NCBI GenBank assembly: GCA_020846005.1
Contig: JADLEQ010000043.1
Span: 62,001-126,000 of the forward strand
Reading direction: 5' to 3'
Source: Polyangiaceae bacterium
GTDB taxonomy: Bacteria; Myxococcota_A; Polyangia; Polyangiales; Polyangiaceae
DNA length: 64,000 nucleotides
Positions 17,142 to 25,706 of this stretch are shown piece by piece. A program made the translations under genes and the position numbers. The notes beneath the pieces are model-generated. The model was not told the DNA's origin. It did no database searches and was given only the letters and a program-made list of their open reading frames with translations. The stretch's first letter is position 1, and each line of letters opens with the position of its first letter.

Positions 17142-19010
17142 TCAGGCTGCACCCGCGGGCGGGGCGGGCCGTGTGCTGTCAGCTTCCGGCCGCGGCCCCG
17201 CGGGGCGACTCGGCGCGGCGCCCGGCGGCTGCGGCGTCGTCCCGCCCACAGCGCCCGCGACGGTGGTGGCGAGCAGCAGCGCGGTGTCCAAGTCGTCGAC
17301 CCAGACCATGCGAGGGGAGTGCCGGTCGCGGTCGGCGCGCTCGATCACCGCCCGAGGCTGGGCCTGCAAGCCAAACACGATCGTGGTGACGCCGCGCCGC
17401 TCCAGGCGCGTCACCGCGGACTCGAGGTTGACGAGCCCCGTCGCGTCCATGGCGGGCACGTCGCGTAGGTCGAAGAGCACCGCGCGTGTCCCCGCGCCGA
17501 TCTCCTCGAGCGCCGACATCGCGCGCTGCGCGGCGCCGAAGAACAGTGGCCCCCCCACCCGATACACGACGACCCCCCGCGGGACGCGCTGCGCGCCCCC
17601 CGCGGCGGAGGGCGCGAGCACGTCGGCGTGCGTGATCTCCGACATGCGGCGCATGAGCAACAGCGCGGCCAGCACCACGCCTACGGTCACGCTCACCACC
17701 ATGTCGAAGAGCACGGTGAGCGCGAAGCAGATCCCCATCACGATCACGTCGCCCCGCGGCGCGACGGACAGCATGTGCCTCACGTGACGGATTTCGCTCA
17801 TGTTCCACGCGACGAGGAACAGCAGCGCGGCGAGCGACGCCATCGGCAGGTGACCGAGGAGCGGCGCGAGCGCCAGCACCGCCACGAGGACGAACGCAGA
17901 ATGCACGACGGCCGACACCGGCGAGCGAGCTCCGAAGCGGATGTTCGTCGCCGTGCGGGCGAGCGCCCCGGTCGCCGCGAACCCCCCGAAGAAAGGCACC
18001 ACCAGGTTGCCCACGCCCTGCGCCACGAGCTCGGCGTCCGGGTCGTGGGTGGTGCCCGTCATGCCGTCCGCGATGACGGCGGACAGCAGCGACTCGATCG
18101 CGCCCAGAACCGCGATCGCGATCGCCGGGCTCGCGAGCTCGCGCAGCACCCCGAGCGACAGCCCGAGCGGCACGCCCGACGGCCCGGGGTAGCTCCACGG
18201 GAGCGCGGGTCGCGGCAGCATCCCCGGGATGCCCGGGAACGAGACGCCGTCGACCACGTAGGAGAAGCGGCTCGCGATGGTCGCGACGTGGAACCCGGGC
18301 GCGGCGCGCGCCGCGACCCACGCGACGGCGCCGGCTGCGCTCAGGGCGACGAGCGGGCTCGGGACCGCCGTGCTCACCCGCGGCCAGAGGACCAGCGCGC
18401 CGAGGGTGAAGACTCCGATCGCGCAGTCTTCCCAGCGGGCGGTGGGCAGCGCGCGCGCGAGCGCGACCGCGCGCTCGGCCATGTGGTCGGGGAGGCTCGG
18501 CGCGCTCAGGCCGAAGAAGTCGCGCACCTGTGTCGTCGCGATGACGACGGCGATGCCCGCCGTGAAGCCCGTGATCACCGGGTGCGGGACGAACTGGATC
18601 AAGCGCCCGAGCCGCGCGACCCCGAGCCCGACCAGCAGCGCGCCCGCCATCCCCGTCGCTAGGAGGAGCCCGCCGACACCGTGGCGCTGGGCGACCGGGG
18701 CGAGCAGCACCACGAACGCGGCCGTCGGGCCCGAGACCTGCACCCGCGAGCCGCCGAGCAGCGCGATCACGGTGCCCGCGACGATGGCGGTGTAGAGGCC
18801 GTGCTGCGGCGGCGTGCCGGAGGCGACCGCGAGCGCCATCGACAGCGGCAGCGCGACGATCCCGACGACGAGGCCCGCGAGCACGTCCGAGCGGAGCTCC
18901 CGGCGGCCATACCCCTCGCGCAGCGTGGCGCGGAGCGCCGCGGCGGCGACGAGGCGAGAGGAGGCCCCGCTCGCGCTCTCACCGTTTCGTTCTGGGGGCT
19001 CCTGCTGCAA
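17142..19010 (-). CDS. SulP-family anion transporter with STAS domain
   Basis: A 622-residue SLC26/SulP membrane transporter, probably an importer of sulfate, bicarbonate or dicarboxylate. Signatures include the N-terminal DVLAGLVVGIVALPLSMALA, a Gly-rich VSGPTAAFVVLLAP repeat helix and about 12-14 transmembrane segments. A C-terminal STAS domain (about 480-590) contains MDATGLVNLE, the STAS loop with Thr where anti-sigma antagonists have the phosphorylated Ser. The start appears to be TTG at 19010, with a ggag about 8 bases upstream; conserved sequence begins near residue 36, so the exact start is uncertain. The anion cannot be told from sequence. Confidence 0.93.
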   Translation of the reverse strand: MQQEPPERNGESASGASSRLVAAAALRATLREGYGRRELRSDVLAGLVVGIVALPLSMALAVASGTPPQHGLYTAIVAGTVIALLGGSRVQVSGPTAAFVVLLAPVAQRHGVGGLLLATGMAGALLVGLGVARLGRLIQFVPHPVITGFTAGIAVVIATTQVRDFFGLSAPSLPDHMAERAVALARALPTARWEDCAIGVFTLGALVLWPRVSTAVPSPLVALSAAGAVAWVAARAAPGFHVATIASRFSYVVDGVSFPGIPGMLPRPALPWSYPGPSGVPLGLSLGVLRELASPAIAIAVLGAIESLLSAVIADGMTGTTHDPDAELVAQGVGNLVVPFFGGFAATGALARTATNIRFGARSPVSAVVHSAFVLVAVLALAPLLGHLPMASLAALLFLVAWNMSEIRHVRHMLSVAPRGDVIVMGICFALTVLFDMVVSVTVGVVLAALLLMRRMSEITHADVLAPSAAGGAQRVPRGVVVYRVGGPLFFGAAQRAMSALEEIGAGTRAVLFDLRDVPAMDATGLVNLESAVTRLERRGVTTIVFGLQAQPRAVIERADRDRHSPRMVWVDDLDTALLLATTVAGAVGGTTPQPPGAAPSRPAGPRPEADSTRPAPPAGAA

Positions 19011-19147
19011 TCGCGCGACTCCGGCCGCCGGTGGCGCAGGCCGCCGGCCGGCCGATTGTCCTCCTCCACCCCGGCGCGCGCAAGGCCGCGGCGGACGCCG
19101 CCCCCGGGCGCGTAGATCGCGTGGCGCGGTTCTGGCACGCTCCGGCG

Positions 19148-19639
19148 ATGCCGGGCGCGATCCACACCCTACGGTACGACTCCCCGCTCGGTCCGCTGGG
19201 CCTGCTCGCGGACGCCGAGGCGCTGGTCGCGCTCGAGCTGCCTCGCACGTTCCCCGCGGCGCACCGCAGCTCGACCCCGCCGCGCGCGCCCTCCGTCCTC
19301 CGGCGGGCGGCTCGCCAGCTCGACGAGTACTTCGCCGGTCGGCGCCGCGACTTCGATCTCCCGCTGCGCGCCGACGGGACGGAATTCCAGCGGCGCGTCT
19401 GGGGCGCGCTGTCGCGGATCCCGTGGGGCGAGACGCGGAGCTACGCCGACGTCGCGCGCGCCATCGGCCAGCCGACGGCCACGCGCGCCGTCGGCCTCGC
19501 CAACGGCCGCAACCCGCTGGCGATCCTCGTCCCCTGCCATCGCGTCATCGGCAGCGACGGGTCGCTCACCGGGTTCGGCGGCGGGCTGGCCCTGAAGCGC
19601 TGGCTCCTCGCGCACGAGGGGGTCCGCGTGGCGCGGTGA
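19148..19639 (+). CDS. ogt: methylated-DNA-[protein]-cysteine S-methyltransferase
   Basis: A 163-residue O6-alkylguanine-DNA alkyltransferase. The active-site motif is LVPCHRVIG, with acceptor Cys130. The winged-helix DNA-binding domain (TEFQRRVWGALSRIPWG) comes just before it, and GFGGGLALKRWLLAHE closes the domain. The protein transfers the alkyl group to its own Cys in a suicide repair reaction. The ATG at 19148 is used because the family fold begins at once (YDSPLGPLGLLA). It diverges from the SulP gene and stands alone. Confidence 0.95.
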   Translation: MPGAIHTLRYDSPLGPLGLLADAEALVALELPRTFPAAHRSSTPPRAPSVLRRAARQLDEYFAGRRRDFDLPLRADGTEFQRRVWGALSRIPWGETRSYADVARAIGQPTATRAVGLANGRNPLAILVPCHRVIGSDGSLTGFGGGLALKRWLLAHEGVRVAR

Positions 19640-20127
19640 GCGGGCGCCTCGGCGAGCCGTCTTGACGAGGGCGCGCCCGCCGCGACCGCGCAGGACGGGA
19701 TGAACCGCACGCCGCGGGGCCGGAAGCCTTCTCCCACGACGTCGCCACCGGCCAGGTACTCCGCAGGAGTACCTGCGAATGGCGGGGAGGTATCGGCGAG
19801 CAGCGGCGTGTCACTCGTCGACCCGTCGATCGGGGACCCGTCGACCGTGCCGGCTGTGCTGGCGTAGCGCATCGTGATCGTGCCCGAGTCGCCGGGTGAG
19901 TACGTGCCCGGATCGTAGACCGGCGTCGCGCTCGCCGACGTCGAGAGCATGCTCGCCCCGGCGCCGTCATTGCGACGGTGATCGATCAACCTCCCGGCGG
20001 CGCCGCAGGCTGGGGAGCGCGCGTGGTCCGACGGCCAGCGTGGGCGCGCGCCGGGAGCGCGCGTCGCGCGCCGCCGACGTGCCGCTCTCCTCCCCTCGCC
20101 CCCGCGGATGCACTATGCTCGGCGCGC
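19640..20127. other. 488-bp stretch without a convincing gene; possible decayed ORF
   Basis: No plus-strand gene is visible. A minus-strand frame is open from about 19989 and runs into the 3' part of ogt. It would encode a Gly/Ser/Thr/Asp-rich peptide (with segments such as YDPGTYSPGDSGTITMRY) that matches no family I know. Base composition around 19740-19930 is slightly less GC-rich than its flanks. It may be the remnant of a surface-protein gene or simple noncoding DNA. A perfect hairpin lies within it (19753-19775). Confidence 0.4.
19753..19775. other. perfect 10-bp inverted repeat with 3-base loop
   Basis: caggtactcc, gca, ggagtacctg forms a perfect 10-bp stem with a three-base loop, about 115 bases past the ogt stop. 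There is no following T-run, so it is not a standard intrinsic terminator. It could be an RNA hairpin at the ogt 3' end, a binding site for a dimeric protein, or a relic. No second copy was noticed in the window. Confidence 0.6.
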
Positions 20128-20781
20128 TTGCCGAACCGCAGACACTCGTCGACCGCCAAGCGAGCGCTGGACTTGGTCGGCGCCGGCGCGGGGCTCGCGC
20201 TCACGGCGCCGCTGATGGCCGTGGTGGCGGCCGCCATCGCGTATGATCTCGGCCGGCCGGTGCTCTTCGTGCAGGAGCGACCGGGGAAGGGGGGCGCGCC
20301 GTTCAGGATGTTCAAGTTCCGCACCATGCGCGACGCGAAGGACTCGAGCGGTCGGCAGCTCCCGGACGCCGCGCGCCTCACGCCGCTCGGCAAGCTGCTC
20401 CGCGCGTCGAGCGTCGACGAGCTCCCCGAGCTGTGGAACGTGCTCCGCGGCGACATGAGCCTGGTCGGCCCGCGGCCTCTCCTCAGCCAATACCTCCCAC
20501 TCTATACGCCGGAGCAGGCGCGGCGCCACGAGGCGCTCCCCGGGATCACCGGTTGGGCGCAGATCCACGGGAGGAACGCGCTCTCGTGGGACGAGAAGTT
20601 CGCGCTCGACGTCTGGTACGTGGACCACGCCTCGTTCTGGCTCGACCTTCGCATCCTGTTCGCGACCGTCGGCGCCGTGCTCCGGCGCGAGGGCATCAGC
20701 CACGCGGGGGACGCCACGATGCCGCCGTTCACCGGCTCACCCGTCCGCGGTGCGCCCCCGCCGGCGTACGATCCGGCCTGA
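20128..20781 (+). CDS. bacterial sugar transferase (monotopic phosphoglycosyl transferase)
   Basis: A 217-residue member of the WcaJ/PglC-type family that transfers a sugar-1-phosphate from a nucleotide sugar to undecaprenyl phosphate, starting a surface polysaccharide or glycan. The KRALD motif precedes the single re-entrant membrane helix. FKFRTMR, VDELPELWNVLRGDMSLVGPRPL (catalytic Asp-Glu pair) and the PGITGWAQIHGRN motif follow. This is the short PglC-like form without the four extra N-terminal helices of WbaP. TTG at 20128 is the best start because the longer frame adds an Arg/Pro-rich tail unlike the family. No glycan cluster surrounds it. Confidence 0.92.
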   Translation: MPNRRHSSTAKRALDLVGAGAGLALTAPLMAVVAAAIAYDLGRPVLFVQERPGKGGAPFRMFKFRTMRDAKDSSGRQLPDAARLTPLGKLLRASSVDELPELWNVLRGDMSLVGPRPLLSQYLPLYTPEQARRHEALPGITGWAQIHGRNALSWDEKFALDVWYVDHASFWLDLRILFATVGAVLRREGISHAGDATMPPFTGSPVRGAPPPAYDPA

Positions 20782-20820
20782 GCCTCGGGCCCGCGCCGCG
20801 CACGTGCTACGGCGAGAGGC

Positions 20821-21384
20821 GTGTCGTTCTCCGAGCTGCGCCGCGACGCAGAGCGCGCCCTCCGCGCCGGCTCGCCCGGCGTGGGCGCCGCCGGGGCGCA
20901 CGCCGCGATGCTCGAGCTGCTGGAGGCCGCCGGCGAGCTGGCGTTCCACCGCGGGGCGTTCTCGCCCGGGCACTTCACCGCGAGCGCGTTCGTCGTCGGT
21001 CCCGGCGAGGACGAGCTCCTGCTCATCCTCCACGCGAAGCTCGGGCGTTGGCTCCAGCCCGGAGGGCACGTGGACGCCGAGGACGCGACGCTCCTCGCCG
21101 CCGCCCGGCGCGAGCTCGCGGAGGAGACGGGGCTCGCCGAGGTCGACGTGCTCTCCGAAGCGCCTTTCGATCTGGACGTGCACCGGATCCCCGCGGGGCG
21201 AGCGCCCGCGCACCTGCATTTCGACGTCCGGTACCTGTTCCGGGCCCGCGCTCGCGCCCTCCGCGCAGCGACGGACGCGGCGGACGCGCGCTGGGTGCCT
21301 CTCGCCGAGGTGGCCTCTCTCGAGCGGGACGCGTCGGTGCTCCGCGCCGTGGCCGCGCTGGAGCGGGCGAGAGCGTCGCGCTAG
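20821..21384 (+). CDS. NUDIX hydrolase
   Basis: A 187-residue NUDIX-fold protein starting at GTG. The NUDIX box reads GGHVDAEDATLLAAARRELAEETGL only in outline; it is one residue longer than the canonical spacing between the first Gly/Glu and RExxEExG, a variant seen in a subfamily. The Mg-binding RELAEE core is intact. A helical N-terminus of about 50 residues precedes it. It should hydrolyse a nucleoside diphosphate linked to some moiety; the substrate cannot be given. It follows the sugar transferase by 39 bases and may share its transcript. Confidence 0.9.
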   Translation: MSFSELRRDAERALRAGSPGVGAAGAHAAMLELLEAAGELAFHRGAFSPGHFTASAFVVGPGEDELLLILHAKLGRWLQPGGHVDAEDATLLAAARRELAEETGLAEVDVLSEAPFDLDVHRIPAGRAPAHLHFDVRYLFRARARALRAATDAADARWVPLAEVASLERDASVLRAVAALERARASR

Positions 21385-21736
21385 CGAGTGATGCGCAGCG
21401 GCGCGGCCCGGTCCTCGCGCCGCTCACCGCTCCAGTACGGCGGCAGCCGCGGCGTACCCGGGGGTGGCGTCGACCCCGCCCCGCACCCGGGCGAGGCGCG
21501 TCGGGGCACGCCGTCGCGTGACGACCGGCAGGCGACCGGCGCGCGGATCGACCCGCTGCAGGCCGATCTCGAGGCGGACCGCCGGGCCGCGGAGCGGGCG
21601 GCCGCGGAGCGAGACGAGGTGCTCGCCCCCGCCGCCGCGGCTCGACACGATCTCGACGTCGCCGCCGATCCCCCGACAGCTTCGGCCGCCCCTCGGGAGC
21701 TTGACACCGGGCCCGGTGCGGCCATTGGATGGGCTC
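21385..21736. other. 352-bp stretch without a supported gene
   Basis: Both strands are open here because of the high GC content. A minus-strand frame from ATG at 21738 to 21424 would encode 104 residues, Gly/Arg-rich, and would overlap the start of the divergent lipoprotein gene. A plus-strand Ala/Arg/Glu-rich frame covers the same bases with similar third-position bias. Neither resembles a known family and I do not call either. The promoter of the downstream lipoprotein should lie near its right end. Confidence 0.4.
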
Positions 21737-22855
21737 ATGCTCCGGTCGCTAGCGTTCCTGGCCGCCCTCGCTTGCGCCTGCAGCTCTCGGACGACGAGCC
21801 TCGTCGTCCGAGAGGACGGCGGGGCCGATGCCGGCCTCGACGCCTCCACGTCGGGCGGCGCGGGCGGGACCAGCGGCGCGGGCGGGACCAGCGGCGCGGG
21901 CGGGACCAGCGGCGCGGGCGGGACCAGCGGCGCGGGCGGGACCAGCGGCGCGGGCGGGACCGGCGGCGCGGGCGGCGGCGCTGGCGCCGGCAGCGGCGGC
22001 GCTTCGACGGACGGGGGTCCCCTGGTCGCCTCCGTCGCGGTGGACGGGGCACCGTTCCCGATCCGCGTGCTCGGCGTGGACGCGACCGCGCGCCTGACGA
22101 GAGCCCTCGAGGTGGACGTGCTCGAGGTGAGCGTCGGCCGTGTCACGGCGTGGCTCGCCGCGGGCCGCCCGGTGCCGTGCACGTCGGCGAGTGACGCGGC
22201 GTGCGCGCTCGATCCGGGAGGTCCCTACGCGGCGGTGATGCGCTGGCGCCCCGAGTGGAACCTGGCCGCCCGAGACGATCGCTTTGGCGACTCGGACTGC
22301 GATGGCCCGCTCGCGTATCCGGGCGGCACCACCCTGGACATCGGCACCGCGGATCTCCCGGCCACGTGCGTGTCGTGGTACCAGGCGGTGGCGATCTGCG
22401 CCTTCGAGGGCAAGCGCCTGCTCACGCAGGTAGAGTGGCTCTACGTCTCGACCGGCCATGGGCAGGGGTGGAGATACGCCTGGGGAGGTACCCCACATCC
22501 CCCGGACTGCTCCCACACGACCCACCGCGACCAACCGGCGAGCGGGTGCGGCTTCCCGGTGGCCGGAGGCTCCGCGCCAGCGGGGGCATCCGTCGATGGG
22601 CTGCTCGACCTCACCGGGAGCGTCTTCGAGTGGGTGTGGGACGCCGAGTGGTCGAGCTTCCCGGCGGGCGACGCAGATTTCTCCGGCCCCGCGTTCTCCG
22701 CGACCGGCGATCCGACCCACATGCGCCACGGCGGCGCGTTCACGGTGCCCGACTTCTCCGGCGACCCGCGCCTAGAGAACGGGCACCCTGACCAGCACCC
22801 GGCGAACGAGCGGTACGACGACGCGGGATTCCGCTGCGCCCGCACCCTCCCCTGA
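21737..22855 (+). CDS. lipoprotein with FGE/SUMF1-like (C-type lectin fold) domain
   Basis: A 372-residue probable lipoprotein: a short signal with Cys13 (or Cys15) as lipid site, a linker of GGTSGA repeats, then an FGE-sulfatase-type domain (about 150-372). Family motifs include KRLLTQVEWLY, GWRYAWG, DLTGSVFEWVWD, RHGGAF and a final GFRCAR. The pair of active-site cysteines (CxxxxC) of true formylglycine-generating enzymes is not seen, so it is probably a non-catalytic binding version of the fold, common in myxobacteria. It likely resides on the outer membrane. Ligand unknown. Confidence 0.88.
   Translation: MLRSLAFLAALACACSSRTTSLVVREDGGADAGLDASTSGGAGGTSGAGGTSGAGGTSGAGGTSGAGGTSGAGGTGGAGGGAGAGSGGASTDGGPLVASVAVDGAPFPIRVLGVDATARLTRALEVDVLEVSVGRVTAWLAAGRPVPCTSASDAACALDPGGPYAAVMRWRPEWNLAARDDRFGDSDCDGPLAYPGGTTLDIGTADLPATCVSWYQAVAICAFEGKRLLTQVEWLYVSTGHGQGWRYAWGGTPHPPDCSHTTHRDQPASGCGFPVAGGSAPAGASVDGLLDLTGSVFEWVWDAEWSSFPAGDADFSGPAFSATGDPTHMRHGGAFTVPDFSGDPRLENGHPDQHPANERYDDAGFRCARTLP
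21857..21964 (+). repeat. 18-bp tandem repeat encoding GAGGTS linker
   Basis: Six consecutive 18-base units (ggcgcgggcgggaccagc), the first five identical and the sixth differing by one base, encode the Gly-Ala-Gly-Gly-Thr-Ser linker between the lipidation site and the FGE-like domain. The lack of synonymous change among copies suggests recent expansion. Confidence 0.92.
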
Positions 22856-22936
22856 GCGCGCGCGTTCCCGCGTCGCCCGTGCCGCTTCGGCCGGCGGCGC
22901 TCTCACGCGGCCCGCTCGCGGTACACTCCTCCGCTC

Positions 22937-23383
22937 ATGCTCGACTGGATCTCGCGGCCGTTCGACGCGCTCACCGGGCGGCAGGTCCACGACCTGCTCG
23001 CGCTCCGCCAGCGGGTGTTCGTGGTCGAGCAGCGCTGCGCTTATCTCGACGCCGACGGCCTCGATCCGCGCTGTGTCCACGTGCTGGGCACCTTGCGCGG
23101 GATCCTCGTCGCGTGCGCGCGCGTCGTGCCGCCGGGGCTCGCCTACGCCGAGCCGGCCATCGGGCGTGTGGTGACCGCGCCGGAGCTTCGCCGGCGCGGC
23201 GCCGGGCGCGAACTCATGCGCGAGGCGATCGCGGTCACGCAGCGCCAGTATCCAGGGCGCGCGGTGAGGATCGGCGCGCAGCGTTACCTCGAGGCGTTCT
23301 ACGGATCGCTCGGGTTCGCCCGCGACGGCGACCCCTACGACGAGGACGGCATCCCGCACCTGCCGATGGTGCTGCCCGGCTGA
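22937..23383 (+). CDS. ElaA-type GNAT N-acetyltransferase
   Basis: A 148-residue GNAT protein of the ElaA branch, the usual length. It opens with LTGRQVHDLLALRQRVFVVEQ, the ElaA hallmark. The acetyl-CoA-binding loop is V-x-x-x-L-R-R-R-G-A-G, followed by AQRYLEAFYGSLGF in the last third. It would transfer acetyl from acetyl-CoA to an amine of unknown identity. It is monocistronic between the FGE-like lipoprotein and the peptidase gene. Confidence 0.92.
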   Translation: MLDWISRPFDALTGRQVHDLLALRQRVFVVEQRCAYLDADGLDPRCVHVLGTLRGILVACARVVPPGLAYAEPAIGRVVTAPELRRRGAGRELMREAIAVTQRQYPGRAVRIGAQRYLEAFYGSLGFARDGDPYDEDGIPHLPMVLPG

Positions 23384-23482
23384 GCCGGGCGGGCTCCAGC
23401 CCGGCGCCGCCGATCCGGCCCGGCGGGGGCCCGCGCGCGCGAGTCGCAGCGCGCCGGCGCGGATCGTGCGAGGCTCCCGGCC

Positions 23483-25600
23483 ATGGTTCGCCTCCGTACC
23501 GTCCTCGTCTCCGCCACGCCTCTCCTGGCGGCTTGCGGCTCCTCGCCGCCGCCGAGCCCGGGCGCGCCGCCACCCGCCACCGCGAGCGCTGCCCCGGTCA
23601 CCTCTGCGGCCCCGTCCCGGCCCACGCGTGAGGTGACGCTGGCCGAGGTGGGGCTCGATCCAAGCGCCATGGATCGCAACGCGAAGCCGTGCGACGACTT
23701 CTACCGCTTCGCGTGCGGTGGGTGGATCGACCGCACCGAGATCCCCGCTGACAAGGCCCGGTGGGTGCGGAGCTTCAACGAGATCCATGACCGCAACGAG
23801 GCCGACCTCCGAGAGATCCTCGGCCGCGCCGCCCGCGTCGCCGCGGGCGACGGCACCGGGGACGAGGGCACCCGGAAGCTCGGCACGTACTACGGCGCGT
23901 GCCTGGACGAGCCGGCCATCGAGAAGGCCGGGCTCGCGCCGATCGAGGGGACGCTGCGCAAGATCGCCAAGGCCCGCAAGCCGGCCGACCTCGTCGCGCT
24001 GGTGGGCGAGCTGCACGAGAGCGGGACCTGGGTGCTCTTCCGGCTGAGTGCGGAGCAGGACTTCAAGGACGCGACGCGCTACCTCGCCTACCTCGATCAG
24101 GGAGGTCTCGGCCTGCCCGACCGCGACTACTACCTCAAGGAGGACGACGCCTCCGCCAAGATCCGGGAGACGTACGTCGCTCACGTCGAGCGCATGCTGG
24201 TCCTCTCCGGGCAGAGGCCCAAGCTCGCCAAGAAGGGCGCGGCGGAGGTCGTGCAGATCGAGACCGAGCTCGCCAGGGTGAGCAAGACGAAGGTGGAGCG
24301 GCGCGATCCGAAGGCGCTCTACAATCGCCTCGATCGGGGCGGGGTCGGTCGCGCGCTGCCGGCGTTCCCGTGGGCCGCGTACTTCGAGCGCCTCGGCTAC
24401 CCCGGGATCCAGGACATCAACGTGACGGCGCCGGCGTTCCTCGAGGGTATCGAGTCACTCCTCGGGCGCTTCGACGTCGGGGCGTGGCGCAGCTACTTTG
24501 CCTGGCACGTGGTGCGGGAGGCCGCGCCGACGCTCGGCAAGGCGTTCGTCGACGAGAGCTTCGTGCTCGAGCAAGCGCTCACCGGCCAGAAGGAGCAGCG
24601 GGTCCGGTGGAAGCGCTGCGTCGACGCCACGGACGAGGCGCTCGGAGAGCTCCTCGCCCGTGACTACGTGGCGCTCCGGTTCTCTCCTGAGGCGAAGACC
24701 ACGGCGGAGCGGATGGTGAAGGAGATCGGCGCTGCGTTCGCGCGGGCGCTGCCGGGGCTCGCCTGGATGGACGACGAGACACGCGGCGTCGCGCTGGAGA
24801 AGGCGCGGGCCATGGCGTACCTCATCGGGTATCCACCCGCGTGGCGCAACTACGCCTTCGAGGTCGCGCCTGGCCAGTACGCCGGCAACACGCTGCGCGC
24901 GAACGCGTTCGAGCTCCGCCGCCAGCTCGCCAAGATCGGGCGGCCGGTAGATCGGAGCGAGTGGTTCATGACGCCCCCCACCGTGAACGCCTACTACAAC
25001 CCGCTGATGAACCACATGGTGTTCCCGGCCGGCATCCTCCAGCCGCCCTTCTACTCGCCGACGGCGTCGGTCGCGGTGAACATGGGCGCGATGGGGATGG
25101 TCGTCGGGCACGAGCTCACCCACGGCTTCGACGACGAGGGCTCTCAGTTCGATGCCGCCGGCAACCTGCGGGACTGGTGGCCGGCGGCCGTCCGGTCTCG
25201 GTTCGAGGAGGAGACCCAGTGCATGCAGCGCCAGTACTCCGCGTACGAGGCGCTGCCCGGCGTCCACCTCGACGGGAGGCTCACCCTCGGCGAGAACATC
25301 GCGGACAACGGCGGGGTGAAGCTCGCCTACTCGGCGTACCGCGCGATGCGCGCCGACGCGCCCGAGGAGCTCTCGGCGGAGGGGTTGTCCGAGGATCAGC
25401 AGTTCTTCGTCGCGACGGGGCAGATCTGGTGCGCCAAGGCGCGTGACGAGTACGCTCGCATGGCCGCGCAGGTCGATCCCCACTCCGCGCCTCGGTTTCG
25501 GGTGAACGGCGCGCTCGCGAACTCGCCGGACTTCGCGCACGCCTTCTCGTGTCCGGCCGGAGCGCCGATGCGCCCGGCCCAGAGATGCGCCGTCTGGTGA
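23483..25600 (+). CDS. M13-family zinc metallopeptidase (PepO/neprilysin-like) lipoprotein
   Basis: A 705-residue M13 endopeptidase. The N-terminus has a canonical lipobox (LLAAC, Cys18) and a Pro/Ala-rich linker. The N-terminal M13 domain begins at about 60 (CDDFYRFACGGW). The catalytic domain carries NAYYNPLMNHMVFPAGI, the zinc motif HELTH at 543-547 and GENIADNGG with the third ligand Glu604. All catalytic residues appear present. It should be anchored to the outer membrane or periplasmic face and cleave oligopeptides. The single transcription unit has no evident partner. Confidence 0.97.
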   Translation: MVRLRTVLVSATPLLAACGSSPPPSPGAPPPATASAAPVTSAAPSRPTREVTLAEVGLDPSAMDRNAKPCDDFYRFACGGWIDRTEIPADKARWVRSFNEIHDRNEADLREILGRAARVAAGDGTGDEGTRKLGTYYGACLDEPAIEKAGLAPIEGTLRKIAKARKPADLVALVGELHESGTWVLFRLSAEQDFKDATRYLAYLDQGGLGLPDRDYYLKEDDASAKIRETYVAHVERMLVLSGQRPKLAKKGAAEVVQIETELARVSKTKVERRDPKALYNRLDRGGVGRALPAFPWAAYFERLGYPGIQDINVTAPAFLEGIESLLGRFDVGAWRSYFAWHVVREAAPTLGKAFVDESFVLEQALTGQKEQRVRWKRCVDATDEALGELLARDYVALRFSPEAKTTAERMVKEIGAAFARALPGLAWMDDETRGVALEKARAMAYLIGYPPAWRNYAFEVAPGQYAGNTLRANAFELRRQLAKIGRPVDRSEWFMTPPTVNAYYNPLMNHMVFPAGILQPPFYSPTASVAVNMGAMGMVVGHELTHGFDDEGSQFDAAGNLRDWWPAAVRSRFEEETQCMQRQYSAYEALPGVHLDGRLTLGENIADNGGVKLAYSAYRAMRADAPEELSAEGLSEDQQFFVATGQIWCAKARDEYARMAAQVDPHSAPRFRVNGALANSPDFAHAFSCPAGAPMRPAQRCAVW

Positions 25601-25706
25601 TCGCGCCCCGCCGCGCTGCCGCGCGCGCACGCCGCGCCGCCGGGGCGCGGACTCCGCGCGCCCCCCTTCCGGCTCGGTCGCCGCGCCTTACATTCTCCGG
25701 GAGACG

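Noticed and set aside
21424-21738. 104-codon minus-strand frame overlapping the lipoprotein start
   Set aside because: Similar codon bias is seen on both strands, there is no homology, and it would overlap a divergent signal peptide.
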